From: an uncultured Selenomonas sp.
GTDB taxonomy: Bacteria; Bacillota; Negativicutes; Selenomonadales; Selenomonadaceae
Direction of reading: 5' to 3'
DNA length: 64,000 nucleotides
Assembly (NCBI GenBank): GCA_947167105.1
Contig: CAMVGU010000001.1
Coordinates: 1 to 64,000 of the forward strand
The notes under the pieces are model-generated. The model was not told the origin of the DNA, searched no databases, and saw only the letters and a program-made list of their open reading frames with translations. A program made the translations under genes and the position numbers. Shown here piece by piece: positions 34,994 to 43,235 of this stretch (the first letter of the stretch is position 1; every line of letters starts with the position of its first letter).

Positions 34994-35746
34994 ATGAAAT
35001 TCATTTCCTGGAATGTGAACGGCTTGCGGGCCTGCCTGAAAAAAGGCTTTATGGAATCATTCGCGCAGTTGGACGCGGATATCTTCGCCCTGCAGGAGAC
35101 AAAGATGCAGCCGGATCAGGCCATCCTTGACCTGCCGGGCTACAAGCAGTATTGGTACAGCGCAAAGCGCAAGGGATACTCCGGCACGGCGGTTTTTTCC
35201 AGGGTGGAGCCGCTTTCCGTCAGCTACGGCATGGGCGCAGAGGAATTCGATGACGAGGGCAGACTTATCACCCTGGAGTTGCCTGATTGCTACTTTGTCA
35301 CCGCCTATGTGCCCAACTCCAAGCGGGAGTTGGAGCGTCTGTCCGGCCGCATGGAGTGGGAGGATGCCCTGCGCTCCTACCTTGTGGGACTGGACAGGCA
35401 GAAGCCTGTTATCTACTGCGGCGACCTGAATGTGGCCCATGAGGAAATCGACCTCAAAAATCCGAAGACGAACCATCACAACGCAGGCTTCACGGACGAG
35501 GAAAGGGCAAAGCTGACCAGGCTCCTGGAAGCTGGCTTTGTCGATACCTTTCGTGCCCTTTATCCTGAGCGTGCAGGCGTATATACCTGGTGGTCATATC
35601 TCAGAAAGGCCAGGGAGACAAACGCCGGTTGGCGCATTGACTATTTCCTGGTCTCAGAGCGTCTGCGTGAACGGATTGAGGACGCGACCATCCACAATGA
35701 AATCTACGGCAGCGACCATTGCCCGGTGGGGCTGGTGCTGCGCTGA
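34994..35746 (+). CDS. xth: Exodeoxyribonuclease III (AP endonuclease)
   Basis: A 250-residue exonuclease III family enzyme of base excision repair. Motifs: KFISWNVNGLRA, FALQETKMQ (metal-binding Glu), GYKQYW, GYSGTAVFS, YCGDLNVAHEEID, WWSYLRKARETNAGWRIDY and the terminal GSDHCPVGL (catalytic His). I chose the ATG at 34994, preceded by AGGTG; a longer frame starts inside lepB and is not credible. A terminator follows at 35751-35778. Confidence 0.95.
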   Translation: MKFISWNVNGLRACLKKGFMESFAQLDADIFALQETKMQPDQAILDLPGYKQYWYSAKRKGYSGTAVFSRVEPLSVSYGMGAEEFDDEGRLITLELPDCYFVTAYVPNSKRELERLSGRMEWEDALRSYLVGLDRQKPVIYCGDLNVAHEEIDLKNPKTNHHNAGFTDEERAKLTRLLEAGFVDTFRALYPERAGVYTWWSYLRKARETNAGWRIDYFLVSERLRERIEDATIHNEIYGSDHCPVGLVLR

Positions 35747-35750
35747 AAAT

Positions 35751-35778
35751 AAGCCCTTGCTGCTGGCAGGGGCTTTTC
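35751..35778. terminator. Terminator between xth and the convergent HTH gene
   Basis: AAGCCCTTGC pairs with GGCAGGGGCTT around a short loop, ending in TTTT on the plus strand. Both genes converge here and the stem starts within 30 bp of each stop. Confidence 0.65.
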
Positions 35779-35779
35779 G

Positions 35780-36208
35780 TTAGCCCAGAAATTCTTTTTC
35801 GCCCATGCTGAAAAGCAGGGCATTGGCATCCTTCACGGAGAGACGGTGCTCCAGGGCTGAGATGATTATGGAGTCCCAGGAATGGCGCGGATAGAGCAGC
35901 CCCAATCCTGCATAGCGCAATAGATATTGGGTCTCGGAGAGGGAAAGCCCCATGGCCAGAGCCAGGGCGAGGAGCTTGGGGCGGGAGGGATTTTTCTTCT
36001 TGCCTGAGAAAATGTGGTAAGCATAAGCTCTGTCCAGCAGGGAAGCATGCACAACTTTATTTTTGGCCAGGTGCTTGTCCGCCAGCAGGTTTTCCAAATA
36101 TTCATGTATGGGACGGGCCATTTCATCCCGGTTTTCCCGCAGGAAACGGCTGATGTCCTCATCCTCCTTTAGCTGGGAAAACAGTTCTTCCGTGTCTTTT
36201 TCGTGCAT
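35780..36208 (-). CDS. Helix-turn-helix (XRE-like) protein divergent from a Ser/Thr kinase
   Basis: A 142-residue helical protein. The region around residues 68-110 (KKKNPSRPKLLALALAMGLS, then LSETQYLLRYAGLGLLYP) looks like a divergent XRE-type HTH. Genes with this pattern are often found next to eukaryote-like protein kinases in Firmicutes, and here a kinase gene lies 68 bp away on the opposite strand. It may regulate that gene or be its substrate; both are inference. The ATG start at 36208 is preceded by AAAGG on the minus strand. Confidence 0.65.
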   Translation of the reverse strand: MHEKDTEELFSQLKEDEDISRFLRENRDEMARPIHEYLENLLADKHLAKNKVVHASLLDRAYAYHIFSGKKKNPSRPKLLALALAMGLSLSETQYLLRYAGLGLLYPRHSWDSIIISALEHRLSVKDANALLFSMGEKEFLG

Positions 36209-36276
36209 TATTGCTCCCGCCTTTCCTTTTTGCTAAAATCATCATAGTGCAATAGGCTGGGAAAGGCAAGATTGAC

Positions 36277-37653
36277 ATGGAAAACTGGAAGCATATCCTG
36301 GGCGGCCTTTATGAGCCGGTTGACAAGCTGCAGGGTATCGGGGAAGATGGCGGCTGGCTCATATATGACAAGATAGGAAGGCGAACCTGTGTACTGAAGA
36401 AGCGGGAGCTTGCCTCAAAGGAGCTTTACGAAAAACTGCGGGAGATGAAAAATCCCCATCTGCCGGAGCTATATCGCCTGATGGAGCAGGAAGGGTATCT
36501 GTGGGTCATAGAGGAGCATATTGAGGGCAGCAATCTATCTGACAGGCTGACCTATGAGGGCGGAGCCATGGAGGAGGAACTGGCTGTTCATGTGCTGGAG
36601 GGATTGTGCCGCTGTCTGGCGCCGTTGCATAGGCGTGGGATCATCCATCGTGATATCAAGCCCGCCAATATTATGCTGGACAAGAGCGGGCAGGTGAAAC
36701 TCGTTGATTTTGGCATTGCCCGTCAGGTGAAAGAGGATGGGGAGGCTGATACGGAATTTTTGGGCACCAAGGGGTATGCGCCTCCTGAGCAGTATGGCTT
36801 TGGCCAGACAGATGCCAGGAGCGACATCTACTCACTGGGAGTTACCATGCAAAGGCTACTGGGCAAGGAGTACAGGGGATTCCTGCAGCCTGTGCTGTCA
36901 AAATGCACAGCACTTGACCCCGTGAATCGCTACGGCTCTGTCGAGGAAATCCTGGCAGAGCTGGATAGCAGGCAGGGCGGAAGGAATTCGCTAAAGAAAG
37001 CCGGGGCTTGCTTTGCTCTGGCGGCTGTCGCGTTGCTGACTATTTGGGGGGCGGGAGTCGTCCCCGGCGAGGCACCGCCTAAACAAGATGTGTCTGTTGC
37101 GGAGGTAAGCGGGGAGCAAGGGGAGAGCGTGGAAAAGGACGATGATACAAAAGCCCCGGCTCAGTCTCAGGCAGAACTTCAAAGCAAAGAGACAGGCACC
37201 ATGACAGAAGCTGTGCCCTCCGAAGGGTTAGAGCCGGAAACAGTGAATGAAGCAGCCACGACACCGTTCAGATACCCGTTCCTGCAAAGATCCCAATGCA
37301 CCTTCACTTTGCAGGGCAGACCCTTGGAAGAGGGCCTGGGCATACCTGCCGCAACCTGGCAGCAATGGGATGAACAGGGCGAAAGCAGGATATTTCCCTC
37401 GGACTGGACAGTAGCGATGCACATAGAGAATGCCTCCGCAGCGGATTTCACCGACCCTGTCCTGGAAATTTCCAATGGTGGCAAAAGCGAACGCCGAAGC
37501 CTTGCCACTATATCTTCCGGCACAGCCAGGGATATTGCTATTCCCCTGGGGGGAAGCCCCATCCCCGGCAGGCTCTACCAGTTGGGAGTGCGTCTGGAAG
37601 AAGGGGGAGGAGAATCCATGTATTGGAATTTCCAGTTTTATCTGGAAAGGTAA
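36277..37653 (+). CDS. Membrane-anchored eukaryote-like Ser/Thr protein kinase
   Basis: The 458-residue protein has an N-terminal kinase domain (1-235): a weak glycine loop (GIGEDGG), CVLKK (ATP-binding Lys), IIHRDIKPANIML (catalytic loop), VDFGIA and GYAPPEQYGFG (the APE-like motif). A membrane helix at about 242-262 is followed by an acidic, Gln/Thr-rich linker and an extracytoplasmic beta-rich domain of about 120 residues. The outer part has no PASTA repeats, unlike PknB. The divergent HTH gene upstream suggests a regulatory pair. What it phosphorylates is unknown. Confidence 0.85.
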   Translation: MENWKHILGGLYEPVDKLQGIGEDGGWLIYDKIGRRTCVLKKRELASKELYEKLREMKNPHLPELYRLMEQEGYLWVIEEHIEGSNLSDRLTYEGGAMEEELAVHVLEGLCRCLAPLHRRGIIHRDIKPANIMLDKSGQVKLVDFGIARQVKEDGEADTEFLGTKGYAPPEQYGFGQTDARSDIYSLGVTMQRLLGKEYRGFLQPVLSKCTALDPVNRYGSVEEILAELDSRQGGRNSLKKAGACFALAAVALLTIWGAGVVPGEAPPKQDVSVAEVSGEQGESVEKDDDTKAPAQSQAELQSKETGTMTEAVPSEGLEPETVNEAATTPFRYPFLQRSQCTFTLQGRPLEEGLGIPAATWQQWDEQGESRIFPSDWTVAMHIENASAADFTDPVLEISNGGKSERRSLATISSGTARDIAIPLGGSPIPGRLYQLGVRLEEGGGESMYWNFQFYLER

Positions 37654-37938
37654 TGCAAAATCCTATGAAATTGAAAACAGGCAAGGCAGCTTCCATCTGG
37701 CAGATGGGACTGCTTTTTTTGCATTTGCTGTGAATTTCTGCATATATGGCTGTGTCCTGCAGGGACACCACAATTTTTTGGTGATATGCTACTATAGGAC
37801 AATAGAGGAAGGGGGCGAGAGAGAGAAGACTTTTTTCATAAAAATAAAAAATGATACTGAGAGTGATAATTTTACATCTGAGAGTCACAACATGAAAAAT
37901 CAAAATGTTTTATAATATTAGGAGGGAGGGATAGGTGG

Positions 37939-38169
37939 ATGTCAGTGTCTATAAATGAGAAAAAGGTTATGCTGGGCCTTAATATATCCTACTATCGGAA
38001 AGCACGCTCAATGACTCAGACTGAGTTGGCGGAGCAACTGGAAATCACCAGCAACTACCTGTCCCAAGTAGAGCGTGGCTCGAAGATACTTTCCGTGGCT
38101 AAGATTTTCAGGGCAGCAGAGATCCTGGGCGTGGATGAGAAGGACTTCTGGGATTTCAGCAGGAAATGA
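37939..38169 (+). CDS. Small XRE-family transcriptional regulator
   Basis: A 76-residue protein that is almost entirely an XRE HTH: LGLNISYYRKARSMTQTELA, ITSNYLSQVERGSK and a third helix region ending in EKDFWDFSR. Such single-domain proteins act as repressors of nearby genes or phage-like functions. It lies between the kinase and the flagellin-like gene, 134 bp upstream of the latter, so control of either is possible. The ATG at 37939 has GGAGGGAGG upstream. A TATAAT-like -10 is present at about 37911. The 37654-37938 gap is otherwise AT-rich, with no gene seen. Confidence 0.8.
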   Translation: MSVSINEKKVMLGLNISYYRKARSMTQTELAEQLEITSNYLSQVERGSKILSVAKIFRAAEILGVDEKDFWDFSRK

Positions 38170-38252
38170 ACAGCCATTTTAGAGTATTGGAGAGAAAAGA
38201 AAACTCCTGTTGGAGCAGTAGTCGTGGACAAATGGTTTCAGTATTTGAGTTT

Positions 38253-38280
38253 CATGGATTTGGGTAGAAATATAAGTACA
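38253..38280 (+). promoter_or_regulatory. Possible sigma-28-like promoter of the flagellin-like gene
   Basis: TTGAGTTT is followed by 11 bases and GTAGAAAT, the right spacing for the flagellar sigma factor (TAAAGTTT-N11-GCCGATAA). The -10 match is poor, so this is a weak call. Confidence 0.25.
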
Positions 38281-38302
38281 GGATAAAGGAGGGGGAGAGA
38301 GC

Positions 38303-40766
38303 ATGGCTATGTTGATGGCGCATAACAGTTCCTCGGCTATGGCATTGGGGGAATTGAACAAGAATAATAGCCGACTGTCAAAGGATTTGCAGAAAGTTTC
38401 TTCTGGCATGAAGATAAACAGCGCCGAGGACGGGGCGGCTGAGTATGCTATGTCTGAGAAGATGAGGGTTATGGTGCGGTCACTAAATCAAGATTTGCAA
38501 AATTCGCAGATTGGCATAAATATGGTGAGAGTAGCAGAGGGGGGCATCCAGAGCATTGTAGATGAGTTGCGTGATATGAAAGCCATGGCAATTAACTCTG
38601 CCAATGACCATAATAGCGAACTTGACAGGGCTGTACTGCAAAAGGAATTTGCCAGTCATATGGACGGAATCAATGAGATTGCCAGTACTACCGAGTACAA
38701 CAGAATTCCTTTGTTAGATGGCAGATGGTATGGGCCAAGATTAAAGAGCAGGGCAGTCACCATTGAAGGAACTACTGCAGGGACAGGAACTTCTGGTACT
38801 GGTGGGACAGGCAGTGCTGGAGGCGGGACTGGCGGAAGTGAAGGAACCAGTGGCTCCGGTGGGACGAGTGGATCGGGAAGTACAGACGGTACTGGCAGTA
38901 CAGGTGGAGCCAGTGGAACAGGCGGTACCAGTGAGACATCATCAGGCCTGCCTGTGCGTCCAACATCTGAAAATCCTACCATAATTCCCTCTGGAAATTA
39001 CACGATTTCTGTAGATGGTGTTTATAAGCTGGATGCGGGCTATAAAGGCACAATAACTATCACAGCCCAAAATGTTGAACTTCAGCAGACGAATGAGAAT
39101 GAGGATACATACATTGACTGTACGGCAGACCATCAAAATTTATGGCTGAATGGAATTCATATAAAAAACAAAGCGGCTGGGCAAGGTATATTGGTGGAAA
39201 AATCTATTATAAAATTTAATGGAACAGGTAATACGCTGAATTTAAGTGGCAATAATTATTTGTTCAACAATTCCTCCAAAACAAAAGCTATAATCAATGT
39301 TGGTGATGGCTTGGTTATAAATAATGCAGATGGGACTGGCGGTTTAAGCTGTACCAGTGCTCCTAAAAGTGGTGCAAACTTTATATCTCATGCAGCTTGC
39401 ATTGGTTCAGATGTTGGTGAGGCCAGCAGTGGATATATCATTATCAATGGTGGAATTATAGCGTGTGGCGCTGACGAGGGTGGTCAGGCATACACTACTT
39501 CTTATGATGGCGGCGCACATGGAGCCATTATAGGAAGCGGAAAAGATGCCAGCATAGGCATGATTGCTATAAACGGTGGGAAAATTATAGTGGAGAGTCG
39601 CTTTGGCGCGGCTATAGGTTCGGGCTATAATGGCACTGTCAATGGAAATATTGTGATTCGTGGAGGAGAAATAGAGGCAACGGCAAGGAGCAATTCTCAT
39701 GGCATTCAAGGCATATGGGAACATTCTGCAGGAGCGGCTATAGGTGCGGGTGAAAATGGTTCTGTCCATGGAGATATAATCATCAAGGGGGGGCAATGTC
39801 ACAGCTCTTAGTCAGGGGCAGGGGGCAGCTATCGGCAATGGTGGTTTTGAAGCTGTTTCAAAGGCAGGCTCTGTTGGAAACATTGTCGTAAAGAATTGTA
39901 CTTTGTCTGCTAAATCTTTCAGAGGTGAAGCTATAGGGCGAGGAGTAATAGATCGAGAAACTCATTACAATACGTCGTCAGGGATGTATACTTGGGGATA
40001 TTGGAAAGATGCTAAGATAGTAGATGCTGTTGTAAATAACGCTATTGGTGGCAATGATACTGTGGGGAATAAAAATATTTATGGTGGTACATTTGATCCA
40101 GCTTATAGATATAGCATTTCAGGAGCAACATTTTATCAAATATACCAGCGTGATATAAGTGATACTACTGGCAGCGACGCTCCGGATGGGGATACCGGTG
40201 ACCCGCCGGAAAGTAAAATACAAGCAGAGGAAACTGGTGGTACTGAAACTGGAGGCACAGAAGGCGGCAATGAATCTGGAAGCACGGAAATTGGCGGAAC
40301 TGAAACGGGAGAGTCAGGAACAGAAGAAAATAATGGAAGTTATACAGCCTATGTTTATGATGCCATAGAGGGTCACCCTCTGATTATTCATACAGGCCCC
40401 AAGGCGAATCAGAATTTTCGTGTCTATATAAATGATATGCATACAGATGCTATGGGCTTGAAGGGTGTGGCGGTAGACCCAATAGAAAAAGCGCTGGAAG
40501 CTTTAGGGAAACTGGATGCAGCTTTGGAATATGCACTAAATGAAAATGTTTGCATGGGTTCCTACCAGGAGCGTTTGCAAGAAACAGTGGATAATCTTAC
40601 TATACAGCACGAAAACGCCAATGCTTCTGACAGTACTATTCGTGATGCCGATATGGCCAAGGAAATGGTGGTCTTCGTGAAGGATAACATCCTCACACAG
40701 GTGGCTCAGTCCATGCTGGCCCAAGCCAATCAGAGTGCCGGAAGCGTGCTGAATTTATTGCAATAG
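38303..40766 (+). pseudogene. Flagellin-like protein with beta-helix insert, split by a frameshift in a 7-G tract
   Basis: Two frames make one protein. The first (38303-39811) has a flagellin N-terminal domain (VSSGMKINSAEDGAAEYAMS), a Gly/Thr/Ser-rich linker, and a beta-helix-like array of repeats of the form AAIGSG...G-I-I-I-GG. The second frame, shifted +1, continues the same repeats (NVTALSQGQGAAIGNG), then a second Gly/Thr/Glu linker and a flagellin C-terminal domain (STIRDADMAKEMVVF...SMLAQANQSAG) ending at 40766. The switch is at seven Gs, 39787-39793; six would restore one frame of about 820 residues. The repeat register continues through the break, so the gene is recently broken, phase-variable or miscalled. 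The ATG has GGAGGGGGAGAG upstream. Confidence 0.75.
39787..39793 (+). other. Seven-G homopolymer at the frame switch (candidate phase-variation site)
   Basis: The run lies in the codons of an IIIKGG beta-strand repeat. Loss of one G joins the upstream and downstream frames. Runs of this type slip during replication. Confidence 0.6.
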
Positions 40767-40852
40767 CTGGCCTTCATGCTGATAAGCTATTGCCTGAAAA
40801 TATTGTTTTTTTACAATTTGTTAGGGAAACGATGATTAAATGAGTTTTTGTC

Positions 40853-40962
40853 TTTGTCGAAGGATTTTTTCGTCAGGCAAGGAAGATGCCGTGAAGTCGT
40901 AGCAGAGCTACGTCGAACGGCATCTGACGCAGTATGGCGGAAAAAGACTCGTCAAGGGAAAA
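40853..40962. repeat. Palindromic REP-like element downstream of the flagellin-like gene
   Basis: GATGCCGT (40885-40892) pairs with ACGGCATC (40917-40924), and CGTAGC (40898-40903) with GCTACG (40907-40912), forming a two-stage hairpin. T-rich sequence before it and AAAAAGACTCGTC after it suggest longer outer arms. It encodes nothing evident. In the rest of the 40767-41467 gap I see an 8-bp GCAATAGC/GCTATTGC inverted repeat just after the stop and otherwise AT-rich sequence, with no gene. Confidence 0.6.
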
Positions 40963-41349
40963 GAGGAATTAATCAGCGTTTCCTTAGAAAAACAGTAGAT
41001 TTTTCCATATTTTTGGTTTTTGTCCATAGAATGAAAAAATACCTGCCTACGTATCTGCTCACTTATGGCAAATCTTAGCTCCTGCGGACTCTGGTCATGA
41101 AATTCCTTTCAGCAAGTGTAATGGTGTGGCAGTATTTTATGGCAATGTGCGCAATATTGAGTAAATGTAACATCTGAAAATTTGGGAAAAAATAAGTTGT
41201 GCGATCTTTCTCTGTCTGAAAGTTGTAAAGTGGTGATAGGAAGACAGTAAATATTAAAAAAGTTCCTCGAAAAATTAACTTACATTATTTCTCGAAGAAA
41301 AAGCTAATGACCATGTAGACCATTTAGAATGTCATAAAACAAAGCAAGA

Positions 41350-41378
41350 AGTCCCCGTTATATCGGCGGAGACTTTTT
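41350..41378 (+). terminator. Orphan intrinsic terminator in the 41-kb gap
   Basis: AGTCCCCG (41350-41357) and CGGAGACT (41367-41374) pair with one mismatch, followed by TTTTT. No gene directly precedes it within 500 bp, so it may end the flagellin message or belong to lost sequence. Confidence 0.5.
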
Positions 41379-41438
41379 GTTATTGAAATAGGAAAGTTAC
41401 AACTACATATGTAAATATCACAATAACCTAGAAGGTTA

Positions 41439-41450
41439 GGGCATGTTGAT
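41439..41450. repeat. Partial end of the 22035-22195 element family
   Basis: GGGCATGTTGAT differs at one base from the element's left end. It is a short match and no partner is seen. Confidence 0.25.
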
Positions 41451-41467
41451 TGTTTATAAAATCAGGC

Positions 41468-43045
41468 TCACTCTGCCACTTCCCATTCCTCAAGGCTTCG
41501 CTTTTCCCCATCAAAGCTTACGCCTATCTTGAAAAGTTTCCTCTTGTCAGCTCTGTAGGTTTCGGCATAACCTTTGGTTTCAATCTGTTGCAGGGCATCC
41601 TTGGCGGATTTTCCCAATTTGAACTCAAAGATGTAGACAAAATCAGGCGTTTCCACAATGCAGTCTGCCCGTCCCTTGGCGCTGTGGACTTCTACTTGCA
41701 CATACCGTCCCAATAAGGTGAATACCAGGTAAATTACCGTCTGGAAATAGTGCTCGAAGGGGGCATCATCTGCGGTATAGGGAATACCGGCAAAGAGAGC
41801 ACGGAAAATATCTCCGACGCCTTCAATATTGCCTGTTTCGATATATTCATCCACTGTAAAAATATCAGTTCCCGTAGCTGACATGGAGGCAGGAGTATAG
41901 ACTGGCAGCAGGCTGGACAAAAAGCCGTATTTTACTTCGTCATTGGGAAAGCCCAATACATATCTCTGCCTGCGGGCATCGTAATCCCAGATGGTGAGGT
42001 AGCCGGTCTGGTAGAGAAGTGGCACGGGGTCGGAATTTTCAGCCCGGTAGTCCGTCATGGCTGCTGCATCGGCATAGATGGTACGGTTGGTGAATTTGGC
42101 TGGATTCAGCCTCATTTTTTTTACCTGCTTTACCAGGAAGGTGGGAGTGCCAGTGGAGAACCAGTAGGCATCTAAAAGGCCGCTGTCGAGGGCACTCAGT
42201 AAGCTGAAGGGATTATATACCCCCTCTGCACCTACGGCAAAACGGTAGCCGTCATACCTCTGCTGCAAATCTGCCAGGCATTTTTCCTTGCTAATGTGCA
42301 AACCGGCGGCAGTCTTTTCTATCTCTGGCAAGAAATTTGAAAGCATTTCCTCCCTTGTGATGCCGCAGATGCTGGCAAAATCAGGCAATAGGGAAATATC
42401 ATACAGTTGATTCAGGTCGCTGAAAATGCTCACTTTGCTGAATTTGGTGACTCCTGTGATGAATACGAAACGCAGGTATTCGTCATAATTTTTCAGCGTG
42501 CCGAAGAAAGCCTTGAACACCGCTTTGTTGCGTTCTTCCAAAAGTACATTGTCCAGGACTTCCAGCAGGGGCTTGTCGTACTCATCCACAAGCACCACAC
42601 ATTCCCTGCCAGCCTTGGCACTGGCTTTTATCAGCAAATTTTGGAAACGATAGCTCAAAGGCCCAGTTTCCTTGCAGCCATACTCCTTTTCCCACATCTC
42701 AAGCATCTTGTCCAGCACATCTTCCAGGGCAGTGCCGCCTTGATAATTTTGCCCGTTGAAATCAAAGTAAAACACCGGGTGAGGCTGCCAGGCTTCCGAA
42801 TTACCATTTTCCAGCTCATTGATGGCCAGCCCTTCAAAAAGCTCTTTTTTCCCTTCCCAGTAGGCTTTCAAAGTGGAGAGAAAGAGGCTTTTGCCAAAGC
42901 GCCTGGGGCGGCTCAGGAAATATTGCTTATTTCGCCTTGCCAACTCATAAATATACCTGGTCTTATCCACATAGACAAAGCCACCTTTTCTAAGGCTGGC
43001 AAAACTCTGCACACCAATGGGAAGTCTTCGGAATTTGCCCTCCAT
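41468..43045 (-). CDS. AAA-ATPase/PD-(D/E)XK nuclease-like protein
   Basis: A 525-residue protein of the widespread AAA-ATPase-like plus PD-(D/E)XK family. It starts RRLPIGVQSFASLRKGGFVY and has YVDKT and SRPRRFGKSLFLSTL (a P-loop variant), VVLVDEYDKPLLE (Walker B) and a C-terminal nuclease core, KGRADCIVETPDFVYIFEFK, with D and ExK. Many paralogues occur per genome in anaerobes and are thought to be mobile or defence-related, but the role is unproven. I chose the ATG at 43045 because GGAGGTG lies between it and an earlier ATG at 43060. Confidence 0.85.
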   Translation of the reverse strand: MEGKFRRLPIGVQSFASLRKGGFVYVDKTRYIYELARRNKQYFLSRPRRFGKSLFLSTLKAYWEGKKELFEGLAINELENGNSEAWQPHPVFYFDFNGQNYQGGTALEDVLDKMLEMWEKEYGCKETGPLSYRFQNLLIKASAKAGRECVVLVDEYDKPLLEVLDNVLLEERNKAVFKAFFGTLKNYDEYLRFVFITGVTKFSKVSIFSDLNQLYDISLLPDFASICGITREEMLSNFLPEIEKTAAGLHISKEKCLADLQQRYDGYRFAVGAEGVYNPFSLLSALDSGLLDAYWFSTGTPTFLVKQVKKMRLNPAKFTNRTIYADAAAMTDYRAENSDPVPLLYQTGYLTIWDYDARRQRYVLGFPNDEVKYGFLSSLLPVYTPASMSATGTDIFTVDEYIETGNIEGVGDIFRALFAGIPYTADDAPFEHYFQTVIYLVFTLLGRYVQVEVHSAKGRADCIVETPDFVYIFEFKLGKSAKDALQQIETKGYAETYRADKRKLFKIGVSFDGEKRSLEEWEVAE

Positions 43046-43163
43046 TGCCGCCACCTCCATTTTTGTTATGCTCGTTGGTGAGAAAGCCTTCCTCTAAGTT
43101 TTCCTTAATGGCTACAATTATACAGTATACAGCGAAAAGTTGCAGTTTGCCAGTTAAAGATTA

Positions 43164-43193
43164 TTGCTAGGGACTGCTCCCTTGTGCTATCAT
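43164..43193 (+). promoter_or_regulatory. Predicted prfC promoter
   Basis: TTGCTA (43164-43169), an 18-base spacer and TATCAT (43188-43193), 43 bases before the TTG start. Confidence 0.45.
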
Positions 43194-43235
43194 ATGGTGT
43201 GTTGTTCAAATGAGTTGTGATTTGGAGGCAGGATT

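Noticed and set aside
38780-38945. Short tandem-like repeats considered as a CRISPR or minisatellite
   Set aside because: The repeats are irregular Gly/Thr/Ser codon runs inside the flagellin linker, with no constant spacer length.
39780-39800. Programmed +1 ribosomal frameshift in the flagellin-like gene
   Set aside because: No slow codon or stop at the shift site and no clear stimulatory structure; a homopolymer length change explains it more simply, though it is not excluded.
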